Shown: positions 55,986-64,000 of the stretch, piece after piece
Position numbering within the stretch: the stretch's first letter is position 1
Layout of the letters: each line of letters begins with the position of its first letter
Assembly (NCBI RefSeq): GCF_002807665.1
Contig: NZ_PEAY01000003.1
Coordinates: 272,103-336,102, forward strand
Direction of reading: 5' to 3'
Length of the DNA: 64,000 nucleotides
Source of the DNA: Neoalteromonas facilis
GTDB lineage: Bacteria > Pseudomonadota > Gammaproteobacteria > Enterobacterales > Alteromonadaceae
Position numbers and translations under genes: made by a program
Notes under the pieces: model-generated
Databases searched by the model: none
Seen by the model: the letters and a program-made list of their open reading frames with translations, nothing else
Told to the model about the DNA's origin: nothing

Positions 55986-56311
55986 TTTCAATTCCTTTAA
56001 AAACATTAATTAGAAGTCGCGACCTGTTCTTCTGAGCAGGTTTTAAGCGTGCGTGAAATATAGTCAAATTCTCAGAAAATGCCAGTTATTTTGGAAAATA
56101 AATTGCGCTGAAAGCGTTGTGTCTCCTATTGGTGACAGATTTTTCTAGATAAATGAATGAATTGTGACAGTACGGTGTTAATTTGATGAAAATATGTCTA
56201 ACGTTTGCCAATTCAGATATTAAGTGGGCTGAATTATTCGTTGTCATTTATACAAAATTGTTGCTATTTTTTAATTCGATTCAGTGAGCAACCCATCAAC
56301 AAGGAAAATAT
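55986..56311. other. 326-nt intergenic region before mscS
   Basis: Between the leftward small gene and mscS I see an imperfect hairpin, ACCTGtTC/GAgCAGGT followed by TTTT (about 56019-56044), and AT-rich sequence with possible promoter elements (TTGTCA at 56242). No frame or RNA gene was identified. Confidence 0.4.
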
Positions 56312-57133
56312 ATGTATTCTGCGGAAGATATTGAAAATTTGGTTAACACCTATGTGATCCCATGGGGCATAAATATTGTGTTTGCCGTTTTAATTTATGT
56401 GGTCGGTAAAATCGTCGTTAGTTTGTTAATGTCGTTGTTCAACAAGCTTATGGCAAAGTCTAACTACGACCAGATGCTAGTGGCGTTTTTAGCCTCGATT
56501 TTAAATGCAGTATTGATGCTGTTTGTTATTGTCGCGGCGTTAGATCAACTTGGCGTTGATACAACCTCATTGGTTGCAATTCTCGGTGCTGCCGGTCTTG
56601 CCATTGGTTTGTCATTGCAAGGCTCACTGCAAAACTTTGCTGCGGGCGTAATGCTATTAGTGTTTAAGCCGTTTAAATCGGGAGATTTTGTTGAGGCGGG
56701 TGGCACTATGGGTACGGTAAAAGCAATTGGTATTTTTACTACGGTTATGACCACGCCAGATAACAAAGAAATCATTGTTCCTAACGGTGCGATATACAGT
56801 GGCAATATTACTAACTTCTCGGCTAAAGAAACACGTCGTGTCGATATGGTATTTGGCATTGGCTATGGTGATGACTTGTTAAAAGCTAAGCAAGTGCTAG
56901 AAGCAATGGTTAAAGAAGACGAGCGGATCCTTGACGACCCAGCACCTAAAGTGGCTGTATCCGAATTAGGTGATAGCAGCGTTAACTTTGTTGTGCGTCC
57001 ATGGGTTAAAAGCGCAGATTATTGGCCAGTGCTGTTTGATTTCACTGAAGCGGTCAAATTACGTTTTGATAAGGAAGGTATTTCAATTCCGTTCCCTCAA
57101 ATGGATGTGCATGTGCACAAAAATGACGAATGA
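56312..57133 (+). CDS. mscS: Small-conductance mechanosensitive channel (MscS)
   Basis: A 273-residue MscS-type channel, near E. coli MscS in length. Three membrane helices lie at about 20-42, 55-75 and 85-115; the pore helix TM3 is AAGLAIGLSLQGSLQNFAAGVMLLVFKPFKSGDFVE. The cytoplasmic beta domain has NGAIYSGNITNFSAKETRRVD, and the alpha-beta region ends in PFPQMDVHVHK. It opens under membrane tension to relieve osmotic downshock. AAGGAAAAT precedes the ATG. Confidence 0.95.
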   Translation: MYSAEDIENLVNTYVIPWGINIVFAVLIYVVGKIVVSLLMSLFNKLMAKSNYDQMLVAFLASILNAVLMLFVIVAALDQLGVDTTSLVAILGAAGLAIGLSLQGSLQNFAAGVMLLVFKPFKSGDFVEAGGTMGTVKAIGIFTTVMTTPDNKEIIVPNGAIYSGNITNFSAKETRRVDMVFGIGYGDDLLKAKQVLEAMVKEDERILDDPAPKVAVSELGDSSVNFVVRPWVKSADYWPVLFDFTEAVKLRFDKEGISIPFPQMDVHVHKNDE

Positions 57134-57150
57134 AGTCGAGTCATGTAAAA

Positions 57151-57176
57151 AAAGCCGCTTAAAAGCGGCTTTTTTG
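57151..57176. terminator. Bidirectional terminator after mscS
   Basis: AAAGCCGCTT (57151-57160) pairs with AAGCGGCTTT (57163-57172), loop AA, then TTT. It lies between convergent mscS and the M48 protease gene. Confidence 0.85.
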
Positions 57177-57198
57177 ATTCTGTCGTATTGTTGTAGAG

Positions 57199-57987
57199 CT
57201 AGTCACATGTTGGGCGAGTAGAGCTAGTTTTATGAATCGCTTGTGCGTTAGGTAGTAGGGCGGTTAAGTCAGCAATTCGGGTTTGTGGTGCCGGGTGAGT
57301 TGACAGCAATTCTGGCTGCCGTTGACCACCACTGGCTTTTTCCATGTTTTTCCACAACTCAATAGCTTCTGCCGGTTGAAATCCTGCTTTGGCCATAAGG
57401 CTTAACCCAATTTCGTCAGCTTCTGACTCGTGGGTACGGCTAAATGGGAGTTGAATGCCGACCTGAACACCTAAACCAATAGCTGCCATTATGGGCCCTG
57501 AATTAGACACTTCATTGGCAGCCATTATTTGAGATACAGCCTGAGCGCCAATGTTAATTAGTGTGCTTTGTGACATGCGCTCATTACCATGATGTGCAAT
57601 CACGTGTCCGACTTCATGTCCAATAACCGCGGCCAGTTGATGTTGGTTCGTTGCGACTTTAAGTAAGCCTGTATACACGCCGATTTTGCCTCCCGGGAGC
57701 GCAAAAGCATTGACTTGCTCATCATCAAACACAACAACCTCCCATTGCCCACTAAACACGTCCTTGCTCACTTGTGCCGTGATGTGATTCGCCACGCATT
57801 GCACATAACGGTTTTCAATAGGCTGTTGCGATACTTTCACGGAATCTTTCATTCCGCTAAATGCTTGAGCGCCCATTTCGGACAGTTGACTGTCAGAATA
57901 CAGAAGCATTTGATTCCGCCCAGTGGGCGATGTTGCACAGCTGCTTAAGAAAATCATGGAAATAAAAAGAGTAAAGGTATGACGCAT
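57199..57987 (-). CDS. M48 family metalloprotease lipoprotein
   Basis: From the ATG at 57987 it is 262 residues, with the lipoprotein signal MRHTFTLFISMIFLSSC (Cys17). The zinc site is HEVGH (124-128), and the third ligand Glu lies in THESEADEIGLSLM. Substrate handling in this group (LoiP/BepA/Oma1-like) concerns outer-membrane protein quality control. It lacks the TPR domain of BepA, and the length is nearer E. coli LoiP/YcaL. The frame is open to 58050 without a better ribosome binding site. Transcribed alone. Confidence 0.88.
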   Translation of the reverse strand: MRHTFTLFISMIFLSSCATSPTGRNQMLLYSDSQLSEMGAQAFSGMKDSVKVSQQPIENRYVQCVANHITAQVSKDVFSGQWEVVVFDDEQVNAFALPGGKIGVYTGLLKVATNQHQLAAVIGHEVGHVIAHHGNERMSQSTLINIGAQAVSQIMAANEVSNSGPIMAAIGLGVQVGIQLPFSRTHESEADEIGLSLMAKAGFQPAEAIELWKNMEKASGGQRQPELLSTHPAPQTRIADLTALLPNAQAIHKTSSTRPTCD

Positions 57988-58139
57988 AGCGTGTTCTGTC
58001 CGTAAATACATGATGGATAAAAGTATACAACGTCTTTCAATGAACACCATGATAGAAGAATAAACAACATTCTGTTAAGCAAGCATTCAGTTAATGGGGA
58101 ACATACTTATCAGGGTCATCTTCAAATGGAATTTATGCC

Positions 58140-58595
58140 ATGCGCAAACTAACCCTAACTTTATGTGTGTGTTCTATTTTAGCCTTAACTGGGTGTGTTC
58201 ACTCAGGTCGTTATCATCGTGCCCAAGCCGATCAATTTATCGTTGAATTTTACGCATGGGTGGATCGTGTTGAAGAGGTCGAGTTTGATTCTAATGTTGA
58301 CGAAAATATAGCGTTTGGCGCTGTTCATGGTGCAATATCGGGTGCGCATATCGATTCTCATCATGCACTGAGAGGAGCATTGTGGGGGGGAATGTTACTT
58401 GGGTTCTTAACCGCTTTGGCTGAAGGTGATAACACAGGATATGAGTATCAGCTTACGGCTGTTGATGGAGACTCCGTTACCGTATTAAGTCAGCGTCAGT
58501 CTGCATTGTTAGGTGACTGTGTCATCGTGCGCGTTGCAGACAAAGTCGAGTTAGTTGCCGTAGAAGCCGAGGCTTGTGCCTCTGCTGTCATGTAA
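58140..58595 (+). CDS. Small lipoprotein, glycine-zipper-like
   Basis: A 151-residue protein with the lipoprotein signal MRKLTLTLCVCSILALTGC (Cys19). A hydrophobic Gly/Ala stretch (about 60-100: NIAFGAVHGAISGAHIDSHHALRGALWGGMLLGFL) resembles a glycine-zipper membrane hairpin. The C-terminal part (QLTAVDGDSVTVLSQRQSALLGDCVIVRV) is SlyB/Pcp-like. The disulfide option is two cysteines (DCVIV and ACASAV). A family cannot be named with certainty. Confidence 0.6.
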   Translation: MRKLTLTLCVCSILALTGCVHSGRYHRAQADQFIVEFYAWVDRVEEVEFDSNVDENIAFGAVHGAISGAHIDSHHALRGALWGGMLLGFLTALAEGDNTGYEYQLTAVDGDSVTVLSQRQSALLGDCVIVRVADKVELVAVEAEACASAVM

Positions 58596-58731
58596 GTGTC
58601 ATAGTCGAGCAGTAATGTCCCCTACCTCTGCGGTTAATTCACAAATGGTGTGGACTTAACTGACAGTATTTAGCATGATAAGCAATAATAACCTATTGTT
58701 TGACAATAACGACTACTAAAAAGGAAGGCAG

Positions 58732-60561
58732 ATGGCGGCTCGACATGTATTTAAATACGGACTTCTGGCGTTTTTTGTTTCAGCAACGCTTACAGGATGT
58801 GGATTAGACGGTGACGACGGTGTTCAGGGGGAACAGGGATTACAGGGGCCGCAAGGTGAACCTGGTCAGGACGGGCAAGACGGCCAAGATGGACAAGACG
58901 GGTCTGACGGTCAAGATGGATCTGATGCCTCTTTAGGTATCACTCTTTCTGTTGTCGGTCGTGCTAGTTTGTCAGGCAGTGGGTCTGCTGAAATTGTTGA
59001 GTATCACAAAGCAACGCAAACCATTTATGCGACCAATAGCGCAACAGGGACTATTTCGATTATCGATGCTAGCGGCTTAACCTCTACTGCATTGTCTGAT
59101 CCAATCAACCTAGTCAACTTAACCCCAACGACGATTACATTGCCTACCGAATTTGAGGGTGTGGCATTGGGCGGCGTCAATAGTCTTGCTGTTCACGGAG
59201 ATTTGATGGCCGTTGCGGTAGCGGGTGCTACGCAAGCAGACAACGGTTATGTCCTGTTCTACAACGGTTTAGATGAATCAGCCCCTGTTTTATTGGATGC
59301 TGTTGAAGTGGGTAACTTGCCGGATATGGTTAAGTTTACGCCGAATGGTGGCAAAGTTATCGTGGCGAATGAAGGTGAGCCAAACGGTGACTATAGCAAT
59401 GATCCAGAAGGGAGTATTTCTGTCATTGACATCTTGGCCAACAATGAGCCAAGAGAAACGGCAGAAACCATTTCGTTTACTCAATTTAATGGCGATCAAG
59501 CAGCTCTTGAAGCGCAAGGAATGGTGTTCCCGAATCCTTCAGGTCAAACGATTAATGGCAATGCGATCACCACTACTGTGGCGCAAGATTTAGAACCAGA
59601 AGCCATTGCCGCAACTAATGAACAGGTGTTTGTAACCCTGCAAGAAAATAATGGCTTAGCGATTGTTGATCTTGAAGATCTATCAGTTCAGATTATTGGC
59701 CTAGGCTTCAAAGATTGGGCAGAGCTGTATTTTGATGGAAATGAAGACGGCGCCGTTAGCTTTGGCCAATATGATGGTTTATACGGTGTGTACATGCCTG
59801 ACACCATTGCAACATACCAATGGAAAGGCGCAGATTTCCTGATTACGGCTAACGAGGGTGATGCGAGAGAGTATTTCTTCGAAGCTGCTGATGAAGCAAC
59901 CTGTCTAGCCGCCGGTGGAGTAGCGTTTGATGAAGATGATGGGTGTTTGTCATACACCGACGAAATCAAATTAAAGGATTTAACCGCTGAGGCGGGCTCT
60001 AAGTTGGAAATGCTGCAAATGTCAGGGGCTATTGATGACTTACGGGTAAGTGCTGAAATTGGCGATGCAGATGACGATGGCGAATTTTCAATGGCTTACA
60101 CCTATGGTGCCCGTTCATTTACGGTTTGGGATCAAAATGGTTTAGTGACTTATGACTCAGGTGATGAGTTTGAGCGTATTACAGCCTCAGTACACGGCGC
60201 TCAGTTTAACAACGATAATGACGTTAACGAGAGTGATTCACGCTCTGAAAATAAAGGACCAGAGCCTGAAGCGTTGACGGTTGGTACTATTGGTAACAGA
60301 ACCTACGCCTTTATTGGATTAGAGCGTATGGGCGGTATTATGGTGTATGACGTAACTAACCCGTACGATGTTCAATTTGCCGAGTACGTAATTAACCGCG
60401 ATTTGACTGAAGGTCTGACTGCGGCTGATGTGATTGGTGACTTGGCTCCAGAGAGTTTAGTTTTTGTTGCGGCTGAAGATAGCGCAACCGGTAACCCTTT
60501 ACTTATCTCGGGTAATGAGGTGAGCGGAACGGTTAGTGTTTGGGAAATTACGCCAAACTAA
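58732..60561 (+). CDS. Choice-of-anchor I lipoprotein with collagen-like repeats
   Basis: A 609-residue protein. The leader ends SATLTGC (Cys23, lipobox LTGC). Next is a Gly-X-Y tract from about G30 to G63, with GQD, GSD and GEQ triplets, which resembles a short collagen-like helix. Residues 75-608 fit the choice-of-anchor I domain (alkaline-phosphatase/esterase-like beta propeller: VVGRASLSGSGSAEIVEYHKATQTIYATNSATGTISIID, ANEGEPNGDYSNDPEGSISVID, NEGDAREYFFEA). Substrate and role are unknown; surface display on the outer membrane is inferred. The AAAAGGAAGG before ATG supports the start. It ends at a good terminator and is separate from the FabH gene. Confidence 0.82.
   Translation: MAARHVFKYGLLAFFVSATLTGCGLDGDDGVQGEQGLQGPQGEPGQDGQDGQDGQDGSDGQDGSDASLGITLSVVGRASLSGSGSAEIVEYHKATQTIYATNSATGTISIIDASGLTSTALSDPINLVNLTPTTITLPTEFEGVALGGVNSLAVHGDLMAVAVAGATQADNGYVLFYNGLDESAPVLLDAVEVGNLPDMVKFTPNGGKVIVANEGEPNGDYSNDPEGSISVIDILANNEPRETAETISFTQFNGDQAALEAQGMVFPNPSGQTINGNAITTTVAQDLEPEAIAATNEQVFVTLQENNGLAIVDLEDLSVQIIGLGFKDWAELYFDGNEDGAVSFGQYDGLYGVYMPDTIATYQWKGADFLITANEGDAREYFFEAADEATCLAAGGVAFDEDDGCLSYTDEIKLKDLTAEAGSKLEMLQMSGAIDDLRVSAEIGDADDDGEFSMAYTYGARSFTVWDQNGLVTYDSGDEFERITASVHGAQFNNDNDVNESDSRSENKGPEPEALTVGTIGNRTYAFIGLERMGGIMVYDVTNPYDVQFAEYVINRDLTEGLTAADVIGDLAPESLVFVAAEDSATGNPLLISGNEVSGTVSVWEITPN
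58866..58928 (+). repeat. Imperfect 9-bp tandem repeat (GQD/GSD codons)
   Basis: The DNA for the Gly-X-Y tract is a set of imperfect copies of a 9-mer that includes CAAGAYGGN (Gln-Asp-Gly). Such repeats can change copy number by slippage. Confidence 0.5.
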
Positions 60562-60577
60562 ACAAATCTTTACGAAT

Positions 60578-60606
60578 AAACGGCGCCTTTACGGCGCCGT
60601 TTTTGT
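60578..60606 (+). terminator. Terminator of the choice-of-anchor gene
   Basis: AAACGGCGCC (60578-60587) pairs with GGCGCCGTTT (60593-60602), loop of five, then TTTG. It lies 17 nt after the stop codon. Confidence 0.85.
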
Positions 60607-60688
60607 TTCATGACAATCTGAGTTAGTCAGGGTATTCTATTCACAATAAGATGTTGGCAGTAGCCAATAACCTAAGTAGAGAATTTTT

Positions 60689-61813
60689 ATGACCGACTCA
60701 GTAGTCATTAGTGGTGTTGGCGTATGGACGCCACCTCACAGTATCAGCAATGAAGAACTAATTAATTGTTATAACGCATACGCAGATAAGTTTAATGCTG
60801 AAAATGCAGATGCAATCGAAAAAGGCGATATTGCCGCTAAGCCTCATAGTAGTGCTGAGTTTGTTGAGAAAGCATCGGGCATTAAAAGCCGCTATATCTA
60901 TTGCAAAGAAGGCGTTTTAGACATTAACCGAATGCGCCCCTTGATCCCTGAACGAAGCGACGATGAGCTTAGCCAACAAGCTGAAATAGCTGTAGCTGCA
61001 GCGCAGATTGCTTTAAATGCGGCAAACCTTGAGGGGGCGGATATAGACGCGGTTATCGTTAGCTGTGCTTATACACAACGCGCATATCCAGCCATAGCTA
61101 TAGAAGTGCAACAAGCGTTAAATATTTCCGGGTTTGGATTTGACATGCTGGTAGCATGTTCCGCGGCAACATTTGGTTTGCATCGCGCGTACGAAATGAT
61201 TAAAGCAGGGACGGCATCTCGGGTACTTGTGATTAATCCTGAGCTAGTGTCACCACAAATTAATTATACGGACCGAGACAGTCATTTTATATTTGGTGAT
61301 GTCGCTACGGCGACTATTATTGAACGTCAGTCCTCAGCCAAGGGTAAGCACTGTTATGAGGTGCTAGGTACCAAAGCTTTCACGTCTTTTTCCAATAATA
61401 TTCGCTCTAACTTTGGCTATATGACACATGCAACCGATGTTGATCCATACGGCCCCGATAAGCTGTTTCATCAAGAAGGCCGTAAGGTATTTAAAGAAGT
61501 TTGTCCGCTAGCCGCTGAGCATATCGCGGAACATTTGAACGCCTGTGGTTTAGCCGTAAATGATGTGCGCCGTTGGTGGTTGCATCAGGCCAATATCAAC
61601 ATGAACACGCTTATCAGTAAAAAGTTACTAGGGCGTTTACCGGATGCCGATGAGGCGCCGATTGTTCTTGATACCTATGCTAATACGGCATCAGCGGGCT
61701 CGGTGATTGCGTTTGCATTAAATCATGAAGATTTAGTCAGTGGAGATGTTGGCGTACTGTGTAGTTTTGGTGCCGGATATTCTATTGGTAGCTTGGTGAT
61801 TAGAAAACTGTGA
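60689..61813 (+). CDS. FabH-like 3-oxoacyl-ACP synthase III
   Basis: A 374-residue thiolase-fold synthase. The catalytic triad is Cys157 (DMLVACSAATFG), His299 (WWLHQANINMN) and Asn332 (YANTASAGS). It is longer than housekeeping FabH (about 320 residues) by an insertion near residues 28-90. This longer class occurs in marine gammaproteobacteria beside exopolysaccharide or exosortase genes or other lipid genes, with unknown acyl substrates. Its last codons overlap the start of prsK (GTGA), so the two are coupled. Confidence 0.88.
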   Translation: MTDSVVISGVGVWTPPHSISNEELINCYNAYADKFNAENADAIEKGDIAAKPHSSAEFVEKASGIKSRYIYCKEGVLDINRMRPLIPERSDDELSQQAEIAVAAAQIALNAANLEGADIDAVIVSCAYTQRAYPAIAIEVQQALNISGFGFDMLVACSAATFGLHRAYEMIKAGTASRVLVINPELVSPQINYTDRDSHFIFGDVATATIIERQSSAKGKHCYEVLGTKAFTSFSNNIRSNFGYMTHATDVDPYGPDKLFHQEGRKVFKEVCPLAAEHIAEHLNACGLAVNDVRRWWLHQANINMNTLISKKLLGRLPDADEAPIVLDTYANTASAGSVIAFALNHEDLVSGDVGVLCSFGAGYSIGSLVIRKL

Positions 61814-63834
61814 TAGCAACTATTGGGTACAGTGTCGCCGGCCTGGGGTATTTTCTTTTACTTCTGCTGCTTTTTACCGTGCGAAAAGCGGGCCTTGCAA
61901 AGTACCTTCTGATCTTGTCGACCTTGGCCACTGTCTTGTGGTCCGCTGCCCATTTACCGATTGTCGGGGGTGATCTCACCCTCGATAGATTGTTGTTTAT
62001 CGATAGCGGTAAACAGTGGATTTGGCTGCTCTTTCTGGCGGCTTTCTTACGTAACAATTTCACTTCTTTATGGAGTGTCTTATCTCGCCCAGTGACGTGG
62101 GCAATCTTAGCGCTACCGACCGCCGCAATCGTATTGCCTGAGTTTGGTGTGCTGTCGATGACGTGGCGGTTCTTGCTGCAAACCATCATCGCGTTGGAAG
62201 TACTCATTTTACTCGAACAAGTGTATCGACAAGCGGGTGAGCATCAATGGGCTTTTAAGCCGCTGGTGCTCTATCTAGGAGTCATCAATCTATTCGAGTT
62301 TGTAACCTATGCTAATGCCACAATGGTAGCTCAGGTTGAGCCCCTCTATATTGCTGCTCGCGGTTATATATACGTGATCCTTGCTCCACTTATTATTGTT
62401 GCTACACGCCGAATAAAGCATTGGGGAATTGATATTTTTATTTCCCGTGAAGTGGTTTTGCACAGCTCGTTGTTATTGGTCGCGGGTGGATACCTGTTGA
62501 TCATGGCAACAATCGGGTACGCGGTTAAATTCATTGGCGGCCAATGGGGCGCGACTATTCAAGTCGTCTTTATCGCACTGTCGATTGCGTTGTTGGCAAC
62601 GGTATTTTTGTCACACAGTTTTCGCACAAAAGTTAAGGTTTTCATTACCAAAAATTTCTTTGCCAACCAGTTTGATTATCGCCAGGAATGGGTGAAGTTA
62701 ACTGCGGCATTGACCACTCAATGTACTCAGTTATCTGAGGTTTATAAGACGGCATTACGCGGTTACCTTGGCGCGATTAAGTACAAACAAGGCGCGATTT
62801 TAAAGTTACAGCATGGTGGGCGTTTACTCGTAGTGGCTGAGCAACATGGCGAAAATGGGTTTTCCGAAGAAATAGCCGCTAAATTTGTATCTTTTTTTTC
62901 GTCTATAAGTTGGATATTTGATAGCGAAGAATATCGCGTTAAACCGTATCTGTACGAGGGGCTTAAGTTTGATAAAGAAGAGCTCAACGAATTAGACAAA
63001 TTGATAGTCGTACCATTATTTGAACGAGAATCGCTCTGGGGAATGGTCGTCTTGCGAGCATCTAAGGATAGTCATATACAGCTCAATTGGGAATTGAGGG
63101 ATTACCTCAATGCTGTAACTGCACAAACGAGCAACTTTATATACAACCATGAAGCGGCCAGCCAAATCGCCGAAAATGCACAGTTTGCAGCATTTTCTCG
63201 CATGTCAGCGTTCGTGGTGCACGATCTTAAGAATGTTTTGGCTCAAATTGACCTCATCTTAGCGAATGCTCAGCAGCATAAACATAACCCCGAGTTTATT
63301 GATGATACGTTTGAAACCTTAGAGCATACTAAGTCTCGCATGGATAAAATGCTGGCCCAATTGACGGATAAACAACAGCATACCCACGTAAAGCAAGGTA
63401 GTTTCGCATTATCTACAATTATTAGAGACGTAATAACGCAACGTTGTGCGACACTTTCTCCAATGCCTGAGTTACATGTGGATAACGAAACACATGTCAT
63501 AGTGGATGCAGAGAAATTCGCCAATGTTGTTTACCATTTGATTAGCAATGCGCAACAAGCGACGCCCGATGACGGGCATGTCTTGGTGCGATTACATCAT
63601 GATGAATCGAGTCATAGTCAACTGGTCGAAATTGTTGATGATGGTGAAGGCATGACTGAAGACTTTATTCAAAATCGATTGTTTAAACCCTTTGATACGA
63701 CGAAAGGAAATGCCGGTATGGGGATTGGCGCATATGATGCCCGTAGCTACATGGAATCAATTGGTGGTAGTATCAAAGTAAGCAGCCAAGTAGGTGAAGG
63801 CACAACCTTCACGCTTAACGTGCCTGCAAACTAA
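61810..63834 (+). CDS. prsK: XrtA/PEP-CTERM system histidine kinase PrsK
   Basis: A 674-residue membrane kinase. The first 265 residues hold several membrane helices (about 5-23, 31-46, 70-82, 97-115, 120-136, 152-170, 185-200, 217-240, 250-270). A GAF domain (about 295-450) follows, then a kinase core with His471 in SAFVVHDLKNVLAQIDLI (the HDLKN form typical of PrsK), an ATP-binding region with NAQQATPDDG, DDGEGM and GNAGMGIGAYDARSYMESIGG. PrsK phosphorylates PrsR, an NtrC-type regulator that follows it. In known systems the pair turns on exopolysaccharide and PEP-CTERM genes. A GTG start overlaps the FabH-like stop. Confidence 0.9.
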   Translation: MIATIGYSVAGLGYFLLLLLLFTVRKAGLAKYLLILSTLATVLWSAAHLPIVGGDLTLDRLLFIDSGKQWIWLLFLAAFLRNNFTSLWSVLSRPVTWAILALPTAAIVLPEFGVLSMTWRFLLQTIIALEVLILLEQVYRQAGEHQWAFKPLVLYLGVINLFEFVTYANATMVAQVEPLYIAARGYIYVILAPLIIVATRRIKHWGIDIFISREVVLHSSLLLVAGGYLLIMATIGYAVKFIGGQWGATIQVVFIALSIALLATVFLSHSFRTKVKVFITKNFFANQFDYRQEWVKLTAALTTQCTQLSEVYKTALRGYLGAIKYKQGAILKLQHGGRLLVVAEQHGENGFSEEIAAKFVSFFSSISWIFDSEEYRVKPYLYEGLKFDKEELNELDKLIVVPLFERESLWGMVVLRASKDSHIQLNWELRDYLNAVTAQTSNFIYNHEAASQIAENAQFAAFSRMSAFVVHDLKNVLAQIDLILANAQQHKHNPEFIDDTFETLEHTKSRMDKMLAQLTDKQQHTHVKQGSFALSTIIRDVITQRCATLSPMPELHVDNETHVIVDAEKFANVVYHLISNAQQATPDDGHVLVRLHHDESSHSQLVEIVDDGEGMTEDFIQNRLFKPFDTTKGNAGMGIGAYDARSYMESIGGSIKVSSQVGEGTTFTLNVPAN

Positions 63835-63863
63835 AACGTCATACATAGAGGGAAATCAAAATC

Positions 63864-64000
63864 ATGACGAAGGTGTTAGTTGTCGATGACGATCTAGGGA
63901 TCCAAAAGCAGCTCAAGTGGAGCTTGACTGATTTTGACGTTGTATACGCAGAAGACCGAAGTTCTGCTATTGCACAACTGCGACGTCATGAACCTGCTGT
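63864..64000 (+). CDS. prsR: PrsR response regulator (partial)
   Basis: The gene starts at ATG 63864, with GAGGG 12 nt before it, and runs off the window. The visible 45 residues, MTKVLVVDDDLGIQKQLKWSL..., are the first part of a receiver domain with the acid pair D9/D10. Its place directly after prsK identifies it as the PrsR regulator, which would continue into an AAA+ sigma-54 activation domain. Confidence 0.8.
   Translation, partial: MTKVLVVDDDLGIQKQLKWSLTDFDVVYAEDRSSAIAQLRRHEPA

Overview
The window reads as chromosomal DNA of a marine gammaproteobacterium, most likely of the Alteromonadales (Alteromonadaceae-like). This rests on gene content and order: lpoA-yraN-diaA-dolP beside rsmI, thrL-thrABC, yggS-proC-yggT beside pilT-pilU, rsmE-gshB-yqgE-ruvX, DUF3545, DUF3718 and DUF3833 proteins, aceK, and a PrsK/PrsR pair. 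Base composition is moderate (mid-40s % GC by eye). I see no rRNA, tRNA, CRISPR array, transposase or integrase. The species assignment is inference.

Layout. 1-5.7 kb: a DUF3718 protein, a PEBP/YbhB protein, then the envelope and replication cluster dolP-diaA-yraN-lpoA with divergent rsmI. 5.9-15 kb: a PAS-rich hybrid histidine kinase, a SAM-dependent methyltransferase behind an unusually structured leader, and a TetR-RND efflux operon with a 31-bp perfect palindrome at its promoter. 15-21.9 kb: a TonB-dependent receptor, the carboxy(nor)spermidine pair, a D-cysteine desulfhydrase-like enzyme, a chalcone-isomerase-fold protein and a DUF3833 lipoprotein. 22-28.6 kb: a BdlA-like soluble chemotaxis receptor, a propeller-GGDEF diguanylate cyclase that seems to start at a non-standard codon, a MAPEG protein and AceK. 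28.7-34 kb: a CheY-like protein and a type IV minor-pilin cluster ending in a very large Cys/His-rich PilV-like protein. 34-39.7 kb: the threonine operon, with a leader peptide, an attenuator and an upstream array matching MetJ boxes, followed by ung. 39.8-46 kb: DUF3545, pgi, tal, yaaA, a zinc-ribbon-EAL protein, a VOC protein and a GAF protein. 46-55.7 kb: DUF4426-yggT-proC-yggS, divergent pilT-pilU-DUF2007, then ruvX-yqgE-gshB with a GAF histidine kinase placed between gshB and rsmE. 55.8-64 kb: a small membrane protein, MscS, an M48 lipoprotein protease, a small lipoprotein, a collagen-repeat choice-of-anchor lipoprotein, a FabH-like synthase, and prsK with the start of prsR.

How the parts connect. 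Several loci concern surface behaviour and c-di-GMP: minor pilins, PilT/PilU, a PAS receptor, a GGDEF and an EAL protein, and PrsK/PrsR, which in other bacteria control exopolysaccharide and PEP-CTERM genes. The aspartate branch appears twice: thrA uses and makes intermediates around aspartate semialdehyde, and the carboxyspermidine dehydrogenase consumes aspartate semialdehyde. The least explained pieces are the structured leader at 8505-8757, the MetJ-like array at the thr promoter, the 685-residue PilV-like protein, and a ribosome binding site buried in the yaaA terminator.
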